Positions 19,880 to 27,645 of a DNA stretch of 34,523 nucleotides are shown piece by piece. The first letter of the stretch is position 1. Every line of letters starts with the position of its first letter. Made by a program: the position numbers and the translations under genes. The notes under the pieces are model-generated. The model saw nothing but the letters and a program-made list of their open reading frames with translations, was not told the DNA's origin and did not search any database. This DNA comes from Cellulomonas sp. (lineage in GTDB: Bacteria > Actinomycetota > Actinomycetes > Actinomycetales > Cellulomonadaceae): assembly GCA_027451305.1 (NCBI GenBank), contig DAIDJQ010000196.1, forward strand, positions 1-34,523. Reading direction: 5' to 3'.

Positions 19880-21869
19880 GCGGCACGGTCCCCGGGGTGC
19901 GCTCCTCGAGGCCGGTCTGGCCCTCGCTGGAGGGGAGCTGCCACGGCACCGACGCCACCACCACGCCAGGGGTGAACAGCAGCCGGCCCTTGAGCCGCAG
20001 CGCGCTCTGGTTGTGCAGCAGCGTCTCCCACCAGTGCCCGACGACGTACTCAGGGATGTAGACGACCACGAGGTCCCGTGGGCTGTCGCGGTGGATCGAG
20101 CGCACGTACGCCACCACCGGCCGGGTGATCTCGCGGAAGGGGGAGTCGAGAACCTTGAGCGGTGCCGGCACCTCGAGCCGTTCCCAGTCCGCCCGCAACG
20201 CCGCCGTCTCGTCGGGCTCGACGCCGACGGTGATCGCCTCGAGCACCTGGGGCCGGGACGCCCGCGCGTAGGACAGCGCGCGCATCGTCGGCCGGTGCAG
20301 GTGCGAGACCAGGACGATCGCGTGCACCCTGCTCGGGAGCGCCCGGGCGGCGGCCGCGTCCTGGAGCGCCAGCTCGCGGCGCACCCGCGCGTAGTGCCTG
20401 TGGATGGCCTGCATGAGGGCGAACACCATGGCCATCGCGAGGATCGCGATCCACGCCCCGCGCGTGAACTTGGTGACGAGCACGACGAACAGCACGGCCG
20501 CGGTCATGACGAAGCCGAACGAGTTGATCACGCGGGACCGCTGCATCGCCGACCGACGTCCAGCGTCCTCCTCCGTGCGCAGCTCACGGGTCCAGTGCCG
20601 CGTCATGCCGAGCTGGCTCAGGGTGAAGGAGACGAACACGCCGACGATGTACAGCTGGATCAGCCGCGTGACCTGGGCGTCGAACACCCAGATCAGCACG
20701 ATCGCGCCGGCGGCGAGCGTCACGATGCCGTTCGAGAAGGCCAGCCGGTCGCCCCGGGTGTGCAGCTGCCGCGGCAGGTACCCGTCACGCGCCAGGATCG
20801 AGCCGAGCACCGGGAACCCGTTGAACGCCGTGTTCGCGGCGAGGGTCAGGATCAAGCCCGTCACCACCGCGACGATCGCGAACATCCACCCCGCACCGTG
20901 GAACACCGAGGCCGCGAGCTGGCTGATCACCGGGTGCTGCACATAGCTGTCGCCCACCGGCACGCCGTTGCGCAGCAGCTGCTTCGCGGGCTGGTCGGCG
21001 AAGGTGACGCCCGTCGCCCGGGACAGCAGCAGGATCGACATGATCATGGTGATCGAGACGCCCCCCAGGAGCGCCAGGGTGGTCGCCGCGTTCCTCGACT
21101 TGGGCTTGCGGAACGCCGGCACCCCGTTGCTGATCGCCTCGACCCCGGTGAGGGCGGCGCACCCGGAGGCGAACGCCCGCAGCACGAGGAACCCACCGGC
21201 CAGTCCGGTGATCCCCGTCTGGTACCCCGCCTCCGCCGAGAGGGTGAAGCCGGCGCTCTCCGCCGCAGGCAGCGACCCCGTCAGGTAGCGGACGACGCCC
21301 ACGACGGCGAGCAGCCCGATGACCCCCATGAAGCAGTACACGGGGATCGCGAACGCCGTCCCCGACTCCTTGACGCCGCGCAGGTTGACCAGCATCAGGA
21401 CGATCACCAGCGCGACGGCGAACTCCCGTTCGTGCCCCCGCAGCACCGGCAGGGCGGTGGCGGCGTACTGCGCGCCCGACGAGATCGACACGGCGACGGT
21501 GAGCACGTAGTCCACCAGGAGCGCGCTCGCCACGGTGACACCGGCGGTGGGTCCGAGGTTGACCGTGGCCACCTCGTAGTCACCGCCTCCCGACGGGTAC
21601 GCGTGCACGTTCTGCCGGTACGACGCGACGACCGTCAGCATCACGACGACCACCGCGACGCCGACCCACGGTGAGAACGTCAGCGCCGCGATGCCCGCGA
21701 TGGACAGCGTCAGGAGGATCTCGTCGGGTGCGTACGCCACGGACGAGAGCGCGTCGGACGCGAACACGGGCAGCGCTATGCGCTTGGGGAGCAGGGTGTG
21801 CCCCAGCCTGTCGCTGCGGACCGGCCTGCCCACCAGGAGGCGTTTGGCCGCAACGGCGATCTCGGACAC
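19869..21869 (-). CDS. APC-superfamily permease, KimA-like potassium importer
   Basis: Membrane protein of 666 residues with about 12 hydrophobic helices in the first 470 and a cytoplasmic C-terminal domain resembling universal stress proteins. It is usually annotated as an amino acid permease. From memory it matches Bacillus subtilis KimA, a K+/H+ symporter, at many diagnostic places: SDALSSVAY (Asp39 and Tyr46 where KimA has Asp36 and Tyr43), SYRQNVHAYPSGGG, VDYVLTVAVSIS, SGCAALTGVEAISN and LHNQSALRL near the C-terminus. It is divergent from two TrkA/RCK genes, which supports potassium. Start GTG 21869 has no ribosome site and lies eight bases after TACGAT, so the mRNA is probably leaderless. 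Substrate is inference. Confidence 0.88.
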   Translation of the reverse strand: MSEIAVAAKRLLVGRPVRSDRLGHTLLPKRIALPVFASDALSSVAYAPDEILLTLSIAGIAALTFSPWVGVAVVVVMLTVVASYRQNVHAYPSGGGDYEVATVNLGPTAGVTVASALLVDYVLTVAVSISSGAQYAATALPVLRGHEREFAVALVIVLMLVNLRGVKESGTAFAIPVYCFMGVIGLLAVVGVVRYLTGSLPAAESAGFTLSAEAGYQTGITGLAGGFLVLRAFASGCAALTGVEAISNGVPAFRKPKSRNAATTLALLGGVSITMIMSILLLSRATGVTFADQPAKQLLRNGVPVGDSYVQHPVISQLAASVFHGAGWMFAIVAVVTGLILTLAANTAFNGFPVLGSILARDGYLPRQLHTRGDRLAFSNGIVTLAAGAIVLIWVFDAQVTRLIQLYIVGVFVSFTLSQLGMTRHWTRELRTEEDAGRRSAMQRSRVINSFGFVMTAAVLFVVLVTKFTRGAWIAILAMAMVFALMQAIHRHYARVRRELALQDAAAARALPSRVHAIVLVSHLHRPTMRALSYARASRPQVLEAITVGVEPDETAALRADWERLEVPAPLKVLDSPFREITRPVVAYVRSIHRDSPRDLVVVYIPEYVVGHWWETLLHNQSALRLKGRLLFTPGVVVASVPWQLPSSEGQTGLEERTPGTVPHVW

Positions 21870-21877
21870 GAGGCCAG

Positions 21878-21883
21878 ATCGTA
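21878..21883 (-). promoter_or_regulatory. Leaderless -10 box of the KimA-like gene
   Basis: TACGAT on the minus strand with eight bases to the GTG start, so transcription should begin at or next to the start codon. No Shine-Dalgarno sequence is present. Confidence 0.55.
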
Positions 21884-22009
21884 TGCCCCGGGTCCTCGCG
21901 GCACAGCCCGGCGGCCCTGCCTCGGCGCCGTCCCGCGGCGGTCCCGGCCCGGCCCTCCGGCCGCCCGTCCAGCCCCGGGGGCGCGGCCCGCGGTCCCGGA
22001 GCGAGGCTG

Positions 22010-22015
22010 TAGCGT
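22010..22015 (+). promoter_or_regulatory. Leaderless -10 box of the first trkA gene
   Basis: TAGCGT followed by eight bases and the GTG at 22024, with no ribosome site. The arrangement mirrors that of the divergent KimA-like gene 150 bp away. Confidence 0.55.
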
Positions 22016-22023
22016 GACCGCCT

Positions 22024-22689
22024 GTGCACTTCGTCATCATGGGCTGCGGCCGGGTCGGCGCGACTCTCGCGCTCTCCTTGGAGGGGCGCGGACACTCCGT
22101 CGCGGTGATCGACCAGAACCCCGAGGCGTTCCGCCGGCTGGACGCCACCTTCGAGGGGAAGAAGGTCACGGGCCTCGGCTTCGACCGCGACACCCTGACG
22201 GGTGCCGGCATCGAGGACGCGTTCGCCTTCGCCGCCGTCTCGGACGGCGACAACTCGAACATCCTGGCCGCACGGGTGGTCCGCGAGACGTTCGGCGTGC
22301 AGAACGTCGTCGCACGCATCTACGACCCCCACCGCGCGGAGATCTACCAGCGCCTGGGCATCCCGACGGTCGCGACCGTCCGCTGGACAGCCGACCAGGT
22401 GCTGCGCCGGATGCTCCCGATGGGCGCGCAGGACCAGTACCGCGACGCCTCGGGGCACATCAGCCTCGCGCAGGTGGACGTGCACACCGGCTGGGTCGGA
22501 CGCCCGCTGCGAGCGATCGAGGCCGCGACGGGTGCCCGCGTGGCCTACATCACGCGGTACGGCGACGGCGTGCTGCCTTCTGCCGACACGGTGCTGCAGG
22601 AGAACGACGTGCTGCACATCCTGCAGCGCGTGGAGGACATGGACGCGGTCGAACGCGTGCTGGGTACGGCACCGGGGGTGACCGAGTGA
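22024..22689 (+). CDS. trkA: TrkA-type potassium uptake regulator (RCK), first copy (CeoB-like)
   Basis: Cytoplasmic gating subunit of 221 residues. The RCK N domain starts with FVIMGCGRVGATLALSL (Rossmann GxGxxG) and has the acidic end of strand two (VAVIDQNPEAF) for nucleotide ribose. The RCK C domain begins near residue 135 (ISLAQVDVHTGWVGRPLRAI). It binds NAD(H) or another nucleotide and controls a K+ transporter. Start GTG 22024 is leaderless. Its stop overlaps the start of the second copy (GTGA), so the two are made together, as in mycobacterial ceoBC. No TrkH/TrkG channel gene is in the window; the divergent KimA-like protein is the plausible partner. Confidence 0.93.
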   Translation: MHFVIMGCGRVGATLALSLEGRGHSVAVIDQNPEAFRRLDATFEGKKVTGLGFDRDTLTGAGIEDAFAFAAVSDGDNSNILAARVVRETFGVQNVVARIYDPHRAEIYQRLGIPTVATVRWTADQVLRRMLPMGAQDQYRDASGHISLAQVDVHTGWVGRPLRAIEAATGARVAYITRYGDGVLPSADTVLQENDVLHILQRVEDMDAVERVLGTAPGVTE

Positions 22690-23360
22690 GGGTCGTGATC
22701 GCAGGCGCAGGGTCCGTGGGCCGGTCGATCGCGCGCGAGCTGCTCGCGCACGAGCACCAGGTCACGCTGATCGACCGGCAGCCGTCCGCCATGCGGGTGG
22801 CTCAGGTGCCGGACGCCGAGTGGCTGCTGGCGGACGCGTGCGAGCTGCCGACGCTGCGCGAGGTGAAGGCCGACGAGTGCGACGTCATGGTCGCCGCCAC
22901 CGGCGACGACAAGGCGAACCTGGTGGTCGCGCTGCTGGCGAAGACCGAGTTCGGCGTGCCCCGCACCGTGGCCCGCGTCAACAACCCGAAGAACGAGTGG
23001 ATGTTCGACGAGGCGTGGGGCGTGGACGTCGCCGTGTCGACGCCGCGGATCATGACGGCGATGGTCGAGGAGGCCGTCGCCGTCGGCGACCTGGTGAAGA
23101 TCTTCACCTTCCACCAGTCCCGGGCGGACATCCTCGAGCTCACCCTGCCGTCGGACTCACCGCTGGTCGGCGTGCGCGTCGGCGAGATCGTGTGGCCGGC
23201 CGACACCGTGCTCGCGGCGGTCGTGCGCGACACCCGGCCGCTGGCTCCCAGCCCCGACGACACCCTCGAGGGGCGCGACGAGCTGTTGTTCGTCACCGGG
23301 CGGGATGCTCAGGAGCAGCAGCTGCAGGACCTTCTGCTGCGCGGACCATCCGCCAGCTGA
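22686..23360 (+). CDS. trkA: TrkA-type potassium uptake regulator (RCK), second copy (CeoC-like)
   Basis: 224-residue RCK protein, paralogous to the preceding gene. VRVVIAGAGSVGRSIARELL supplies the dinucleotide site, VTLIDRQPS the acidic strand end, and VMVAATGDDKANLVVALLAK is a hallmark of TrkA. The RCK C domain (ILELTLPSDSPLVGVRVGEI) follows. Translation is coupled to the first copy through GTGA. Its last 68 bases overlap the end of the convergent DUF3159 gene, an unusually long tail-to-tail overlap without room for a terminator. Confidence 0.93.
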   Translation: MRVVIAGAGSVGRSIARELLAHEHQVTLIDRQPSAMRVAQVPDAEWLLADACELPTLREVKADECDVMVAATGDDKANLVVALLAKTEFGVPRTVARVNNPKNEWMFDEAWGVDVAVSTPRIMTAMVEEAVAVGDLVKIFTFHQSRADILELTLPSDSPLVGVRVGEIVWPADTVLAAVVRDTRPLAPSPDDTLEGRDELLFVTGRDAQEQQLQDLLLRGPSAS

Positions 23361-23994
23361 GCCAGAGCACGAGAGCCGTCAGCGGCAGGCCCATCGCGAG
23401 CTTGGCCGTGCCGAGCCAGGCCACGTCCGACTTGAGGTAGAGCGGCACCTGAACCGCGAGGCGGATCGCGAACATCGCGACCCACGGCCAGGTGGCCAGC
23501 CCATAGGTCCGCCGACGACGCGGGTCGGCCCGCCAGGCCAGCACCGCCGACCACGGCCCGCCGGCCAACGGCCCGCCCTTGGCGAAGAGCCCGACGACGA
23601 GCCCGACGAGCGGGAACCCGGCGAGGACGGACGCCGCCGTACCCACGAGGTACGCCGCGTTCACGAGCAGCCCGTACAGGAAGTAGTCCTGCGCCGCGCC
23701 CGACCGCCAGGCCCAGACCACGCCGATGCCGACGCCGAGCAGCCCGGAGAACGCCTGCGTCACCGGGGTCCGCTGAACGAGTCGCAGCAGCACGGCGACC
23801 ACCGCGGCAGCCACCGCCGCGATCAGGGCCGGTGCCAGCCGCTGCCCCGCCGCGAGGTAGACGACGACGAACAGCAGGCCCGGCGCCACCGACTCCACCA
23901 TGCCCCGGACCCCGCCGAGCGCCTGGGACGCCGAGAACTCCTCGGCGGTCAGCGCCCGCAGACCGCGGGCCGCGCCGTCCGGCTGGTCACTCAC
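23293..23994 (-). CDS. DUF3159 membrane protein
   Basis: Integral membrane protein of 233 residues with about six hydrophobic segments (for example LLFVVVYLAAG, LIAAVAAAVVAVLLRLV and ASVLAGFPLVGLVVGLF). It begins with a short Asp/Ala-rich cytoplasmic part and has the family's Arg-rich loop (ADPRRRRTYGLATWPWVAMF). Function is unknown. The family typically lies beside DUF3710, OB-fold and TrkA genes in actinobacteria, as here. Start GTG 23994 overlaps the end of the OB-fold gene by eight bases, so it is co-translated with it. The C-terminus overlaps the second trkA copy on the opposite strand by 68 bp. Confidence 0.88.
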   Translation of the reverse strand: MSDQPDGAARGLRALTAEEFSASQALGGVRGMVESVAPGLLFVVVYLAAGQRLAPALIAAVAAAVVAVLLRLVQRTPVTQAFSGLLGVGIGVVWAWRSGAAQDYFLYGLLVNAAYLVGTAASVLAGFPLVGLVVGLFAKGGPLAGGPWSAVLAWRADPRRRRTYGLATWPWVAMFAIRLAVQVPLYLKSDVAWLGTAKLAMGLPLTALVLWLSWRMVRAAEGPAAAAPEHPAR

Positions 23995-24355
23995 CGGGTC
24001 GGGGCTGCAGCTCGTACCGGGGGTTGAACAGGGTGCGTCGCCCGTCCACCAGGCAGACGAGCCCCTCGGCGCGCAGCCGACGACCGGGGCTGATGCCGAC
24101 GATCTCACGGCGGCCGAGCCACACGAGGTCGAGCGTGCCGCTGCCGTCGTAGAGCTCGGCCTCGAGCGCGGGCACGTTCTCGCGCGGCCGCAGCGTCACG
24201 GAGCGCAGCACCCCGGACACCTTGGCGCGGGTCCGGTCGGTGAGCTTCTCGACAGGGGTGCAACCACCCATCCGACGCATCTGGTCACGCTCCTCGTCGG
24301 CCTCGAGCTCGGCCTGCGAGGCGAACACATGGTGCAGCCGCGACTTCAGGGTCAT
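23987..24355 (-). CDS. OB-fold nucleic-acid-binding domain protein
   Basis: 122-residue protein. The segment from about residue 42 (KVSGVLRSVTLRP) to the end forms a predicted five-strand OB fold of the tRNA-anticodon/nucleic-acid type (ELYDGSGTLDLVWLGRREI, then ISPGRRLRAEGLVCLVDG). The N-terminal 40 residues are charged and helical. There are no catalytic motifs, so binding of RNA or DNA is the likely role. It resembles the RecG wedge-type OB domain family commonly annotated between DUF3710 and DUF3159. Start: ATG 24355, seven bases after the DUF3710 stop, with a GAGG site inside that gene's end. Confidence 0.87.
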   Translation of the reverse strand: MTLKSRLHHVFASQAELEADEERDQMRRMGGCTPVEKLTDRTRAKVSGVLRSVTLRPRENVPALEAELYDGSGTLDLVWLGRREIVGISPGRRLRAEGLVCLVDGRRTLFNPRYELQPRPGE

Positions 24356-24362
24356 CGGGTCC

Positions 24363-25079
24363 TCATCTGATCTCTGTGATCTCGGGGCCACGCCGCAACG
24401 GGTCGAAATCCGGCTCGGCGGGCTCCTCCGGACCGGCAGGTGCCGGTCCGCTCTGGTCGGGAAGACGCAGCGGCAGCAGGTCGCGCGGCGGACGCGCATC
24501 CGTCCCGCGCACGACGACGATCTGGGCGAAGACCTGCTCGAGCGACCCGGCCGCCTCGGGCTCCACGGCCGCGCGGCCGGTGATGACGCCCCGCAGGAAC
24601 CAGCGTGGCCCGTCCGCCCCGAGGAACCGGGCAGGACGGTGCCCGGTACGACCCTCGGGGGTGCGCACCGGCATCCGCGCCAGCAGCTCACGGCCGAAGG
24701 GCCCCGGGAGGTCGTCGACCGTCCCGCCCTGCTGGGTGATCGACGCGGCGATCTCGGAGCGGATCTCGTCCCAGATGCCCTCGGTGCGCGGGGCTGCGAA
24801 CGCCTGCACCTGCAGGATCGAGCCGTCGAGCGCGACCGACACGCCGGACACGGTGCTGGTGGCCTCGTCGATCTCCATCCGGAGCTCCATGCCGGCGATG
24901 CCGGGGAGCTGGACGGCGCCGAGATCCACCCGCGGCACGCCGGCCGGTGCCTCCGCGACGTCCCAGGGGCCCGCGGTGGCGGGCGTGCCGGGGGACGGGC
25001 TCGGGGTCGTCGGCGTCTCGTCCTGCAGGACGTCGTCGTCGGCGGCAGCGTTCTTGCTGCCGCGCCGGAACAGGGCCAC
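24363..25079 (-). CDS. DUF3710 protein
   Basis: 238-residue soluble protein of unknown function. After a Pro/Ser/Thr-rich N-terminus (about 1-45), the conserved domain has VDLGAVQLPGIAGMELRMEI, ALDGSILQVQAFAAPR, and GADGPRWFLRGVITG. The tail is Pro-rich and probably disordered. GTG 25079 has a strong GGAGG site. It is the first gene after dut on the minus strand (36-bp gap) and precedes the OB-fold and DUF3159 genes, a conserved actinobacterial order. No enzyme motif is visible. Confidence 0.88.
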   Translation of the reverse strand: MALFRRGSKNAAADDDVLQDETPTTPSPSPGTPATAGPWDVAEAPAGVPRVDLGAVQLPGIAGMELRMEIDEATSTVSGVSVALDGSILQVQAFAAPRTEGIWDEIRSEIAASITQQGGTVDDLPGPFGRELLARMPVRTPEGRTGHRPARFLGADGPRWFLRGVITGRAAVEPEAAGSLEQVFAQIVVVRGTDARPPRDLLPLRLPDQSGPAPAGPEEPAEPDFDPLRRGPEITEIR

Positions 25080-25115
25080 TCCATCTCCTCCCCGCCGTGC
25101 GCGTGCACGTCGGTC

Positions 25116-25625
25116 TCAGGCTCCAGTGTCACTCTTCTGCGGGGCGGACGTGCGATCGCCGGGTGGCCCGGCCGCGACCCAGCCGCCGCTCGAGCCGAAG
25201 CCGCCGTCGCCGCGGTGCGAGCCGGGCAGCCTCTCGGCCTCCACGAACCGAGCCCGCTCCACGCGCTGCACCACGAGCTGCGCGATCCGGTCGCCGCGGT
25301 GCAGCACCAGGTCCTCGTTCGGGTCGGTGTTCAGCAGCGTGACGGAGATCTCGCCGCGGTAGCCGGCGTCCACGGTGCCCGGTGCGTTGACGATGGTCAG
25401 ACCGTGCCGGGCGGCCAGCCCGGAGCGCGGGTGCACGAAGGCGGCGAAGCCGTCCGGAAGGGCGATCGCCACACCGGTGGGCACCGTGACCCGGCCCTGC
25501 GCCGGGACGGTCACGTCCACCCTCGTCACCAGGTCCGCCCCCGCGTCACCGGGGTGCGCGTAGGCAGGCACCGGCAGCTGCGGGTCGAGGCGCAGCAGCA
25601 GCACCTCGACGGTCGGCTCGGTCAC
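25116..25625 (-). CDS. dut: dUTP diphosphatase (dUTPase)
   Basis: Hydrolyses dUTP to dUMP and diphosphate, keeping uracil out of DNA and feeding thymidylate synthesis. Trimeric dUTPase motifs appear in order: [10 protein letters not shown] (motif I), [10 protein letters not shown] (II), [13 protein letters not shown] (III), GDRIAQLV (IV) and GFGSSG (V, the P-loop-like arm). The 169 residues are slightly longer than usual because of a tail after motif V. Start GTG 25625 has no ribosome site and lies eight bases after TAGGGT, so it is probably leaderless. It is divergent from the DUF3093 gene, 49 bp away. Confidence 0.96.
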   Translation of the reverse strand: MTEPTVEVLLLRLDPQLPVPAYAHPGDAGADLVTRVDVTVPAQGRVTVPTGVAIALPDGFAAFVHPRSGLAARHGLTIVNAPGTVDAGYRGEISVTLLNTDPNEDLVLHRGDRIAQLVVQRVERARFVEAERLPGSHRGDGGFGSSGGWVAAGPPGDRTSAPQKSDTGA

Positions 25626-25633
25626 GGGTGCCG

Positions 25634-25639
25634 ACCCTA
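25634..25639 (-). promoter_or_regulatory. Leaderless -10 box of dut
   Basis: TAGGGT on the minus strand, eight bases before the GTG, with no Shine-Dalgarno sequence. Same geometry as the trkA and KimA-like promoters. Confidence 0.55.
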
Positions 25640-25662
25640 CAGCCCGTCCGGCCGACGGGTGC

Positions 25663-25668
25663 GATGCT
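25663..25668 (+). promoter_or_regulatory. Possible leaderless -10 box of the DUF3093 gene
   Basis: GATGCT, six bases before ATG 25675. It keeps the conserved A and final T of TANNNT but not the first T. No ribosome site is visible. Confidence 0.4.
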
Positions 25669-25674
25669 GTGCCC

Positions 25675-26175
25675 ATGGCCGACACCAGCCCCATCGGCGC
25701 GACCACGTCCAGCACGGGAACCCGCTACGCCGAGAGGCTCTGGCTCGGTCCGCTCGGCTGGGTGCTCGTGGTCGCGTTCGGCGGTCTTCTCGGCCTGGTG
25801 CTGCTGCCGGTGGACGCCACCCTGGCGCTGGTGGTGACGGTCCTCGGCGTGGCGGGCGGTCTGCTCGTCGCCGTGCTGAGCACACCCCGGGTGGAGGTCT
25901 CCGGCGGCACCCTGCGCGCCGGGTCGGCGCGGATCCCGGTGCGTCTCGTCGGTCCGGCCCGCGCGCTCGCCGCCGACGAGCTGCGCGCACAGCTCGGTCC
26001 CGAGCTCGACGCCCGCGCGTACCTGTGCCTGCGTGGCTGGGTGCACCGCGCCGTCCGCGTCGAGCTGCACGACCCCCTGGACCCCACGCCGTACTGGGTG
26101 GTGAGCAGCCGCCGACCCGACCAGCTGCTCGCGGCGCTCGCCGCCGCGGGAGCGCGCACCTCCGCTCCGGGATGA
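25675..26175 (+). CDS. DUF3093 membrane protein
   Basis: 166-residue protein with two adjacent membrane helices near the N-terminus ([18 protein letters not shown] and [19 protein letters not shown]). A cytoplasmic domain follows with the family's [19 protein letters not shown] and the closing [20 protein letters not shown]. Function unknown. ATG 25675 was chosen; the GTG two codons earlier (25669) lacks any better support. The gene stands alone between divergent dut and a convergent DUF4193 gene, and its stop codon abuts a terminator hairpin. Confidence 0.88.
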   Translation: MADTSPIGATTSSTGTRYAERLWLGPLGWVLVVAFGGLLGLVLLPVDATLALVVTVLGVAGGLLVAVLSTPRVEVSGGTLRAGSARIPVRLVGPARALAADELRAQLGPELDARAYLCLRGWVHRAVRVELHDPLDPTPYWVVSSRRPDQLLAALAAAGARTSAPG

Positions 26176-26207
26176 CGACGGCCGGCCCCGGGGGGGACCG
26201 GCCGTCG
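26176..26207. terminator. Bidirectional terminator between DUF3093 and DUF4193 genes
   Basis: cgacggccgg (26176-26185) pairs perfectly with 26198-26207 around a C/G-rich 12-base loop. It starts immediately after the DUF3093 stop codon and is 28 bp from the convergent DUF4193 stop. Confidence 0.75.
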
Positions 26208-26234
26208 GCGGTGAGGTGACGGAGGACCGTCGGC

Positions 26235-26534
26235 TCAGGCTGCGCACTCCGAGCAGACGGGCTGGCCGTCGCGCTCGTACGCCAGCTGGCTGCGGTGGTG
26301 CACCAGGAAGCAGCGCGAGCAGGTGAACTCGTCGGCCTGCCGGGGCAGCACGCGCACCGACAGCTCCTCGCCGGACAGGTCGGCACCGGGCAGCTCGAAG
26401 CCTTCTGCCGCTTCGGTCTCGTCCTCGTCCACCACGCCCGAGTTCTTGTCCGAGCGCCGGGCCTGGAGCTCCTGCAGCGAGTCCTCGCTGAGGTCCTCCT
26501 CCGTCTTGCGCGGCGCGTCGTAGTCGGTCGCCAT
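26235..26534 (-). CDS. DUF4193 zinc-ribbon protein
   Basis: 99-residue acidic protein of a family confined largely to actinobacteria. The N-terminal two thirds is rich in Asp and Glu (about 12-60). The C-terminus has two CxxC pairs (TCSRC, Cys72/Cys75; VCSEC, Cys94/Cys97) that should bind one zinc. Such small acidic zinc-ribbon proteins often contact RNA polymerase or ribosomes, but no role is established from sequence. ATG 26534; the ribosome site is weak (TGAG). It is monocistronic, 155 bp from suhB. Confidence 0.9.
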   Translation of the reverse strand: MATDYDAPRKTEEDLSEDSLQELQARRSDKNSGVVDEDETEAAEGFELPGADLSGEELSVRVLPRQADEFTCSRCFLVHHRSQLAYERDGQPVCSECAA

Positions 26535-26670
26535 GGGGGCTCACATTCCGTGGACTGGTCTGGGTACGGTCGCTCAATGCTCAGGAGGCGCAGTTTGTTC
26601 CCTGCGCGGAGGGGATTGTGCACCACTTCCGGGGGGGATGCGAACGCACCACCGCCCGCTTCGACATCCG

Positions 26671-26702
26671 CTCCGACGAGGGAGCGGTCTCACTCGTCGG
26701 AG
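26671..26702 (-). terminator. Hairpin at the suhB stop codon
   Basis: ctccgacgag (26671-26680) pairs with 26693-26702 around a 12-base loop containing the suhB TGA. The remaining gap to the DUF4193 gene shows only a 6-bp hairpin (26588-26593 with 26602-26607) and no clear promoter. Confidence 0.55.
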
Positions 26703-27547
26703 TCGGCGCGAAGGCCCTCGAGCAGCGCCGCGAGCTGCTGCACGAGAGGGGCGGCTCCGGCCACCGTCATCTCGACGCCCGCGGGCCTGCCGTGCAGCCC
26801 GATGACCTCGGCACCGGCCTCCTGCGCCACCAGCGACCCGGCCGCCATGTCCCACGGCTGCAGGCCTCGCTCGTAGTGCAGGTCCACGGTCCCTGCGGCG
26901 ACGGCGCACAGGTCGAGCGCCGCCGAACCCATCCGGCGGATGTCCCGGATGCGCGGCAGCAGGTCGCTCACCACGCGCGCCTGGGCACGCCGCCGCTGGG
27001 CGACGTACCCGAACCCGGTGCTGACCAGCGCGTCGGCGAGCTCCGGCGGCGTGAGCTGGCCCAGCGGGTGCCCGTCGAGGAGGGCACCGGCGCCGCGGCC
27101 GGCCGTGTACGTCACCCCGGCGGCCGGCGCGTGCACGCACCCCGCGAGCACGGTCCACGTCGCCGGAGAAGGACTGGTGCCCGGGTCGGGGCTGGTCACC
27201 GCGGCGACGGACACCGAGTACGCGGGCAGGCCGTAGAGGTAGTTCACGGTCCCGTCGATCGGGTCCACCACCCACGTGACACCGGTGGAACCGGGCTCGA
27301 AGCCGCCTTCCTCCCCCAGCACGGCGTCGCCGGGCCTCAGCTCGGCGAGACGACGGCGCAGCAGCGCCTCGGAGGCGAGATCCATGGCCGTCACCACGTC
27401 CTGCGGGCTGGACTTGGTGGCCGCCACGGCGACGCGGTCCGGTCGCCCGTCCCGTACCAGGGCGCCCGCCTCGCGCGCCAGCCTCTCCGCCACGGAGACG
27501 AGCTCCGCGATGGTCGTCGGGTCCAGGGGGTCGCGCGGCTCGTTCAC
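26690..27547 (-). CDS. suhB: Inositol monophosphatase family protein (SuhB-like)
   Basis: Mg-dependent phosphatase of 285 residues acting on inositol 1-phosphate or related sugar phosphates. The metal-binding motifs are complete: GEEGGFEPG (Glu), WVVDPIDGTVNY (Asp-x-Ile-Asp-Gly-Thr) and WDMAAGSLVAQEAGA (the C-terminal WD motif). In actinobacteria inositol supports mycothiol and phosphatidylinositol synthesis. Start GTG 27547 has GGGAGG eight bases upstream; an upstream in-frame GTG at 27565 would place the ribosome site inside the gene. It is divergent from sepH. Other family members use histidinol or PAP phosphate, so the substrate is not certain. Confidence 0.92.
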   Translation of the reverse strand: MNEPRDPLDPTTIAELVSVAERLAREAGALVRDGRPDRVAVAATKSSPQDVVTAMDLASEALLRRRLAELRPGDAVLGEEGGFEPGSTGVTWVVDPIDGTVNYLYGLPAYSVSVAAVTSPDPGTSPSPATWTVLAGCVHAPAAGVTYTAGRGAGALLDGHPLGQLTPPELADALVSTGFGYVAQRRRAQARVVSDLLPRIRDIRRMGSAALDLCAVAAGTVDLHYERGLQPWDMAAGSLVAQEAGAEVIGLHGRPAGVEMTVAGAAPLVQQLAALLEGLRADSDE

Positions 27548-27645
27548 CGGGCCATCCTCCCGCACGGCTCGCGGCGCACCGGACGAGGTGCGCGGCGCTG
27601 CGCCGGTTGGGTGGCAACCTGGACGCCGGAAGGGAGGCGAGGGGC

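Noticed and set aside
19191..21674. 827-codon open frame on the plus strand opposite the methyltransferase and KimA-like genes
   Set aside because: Antisense shadow; highly charged, with no membrane or catalytic pattern.
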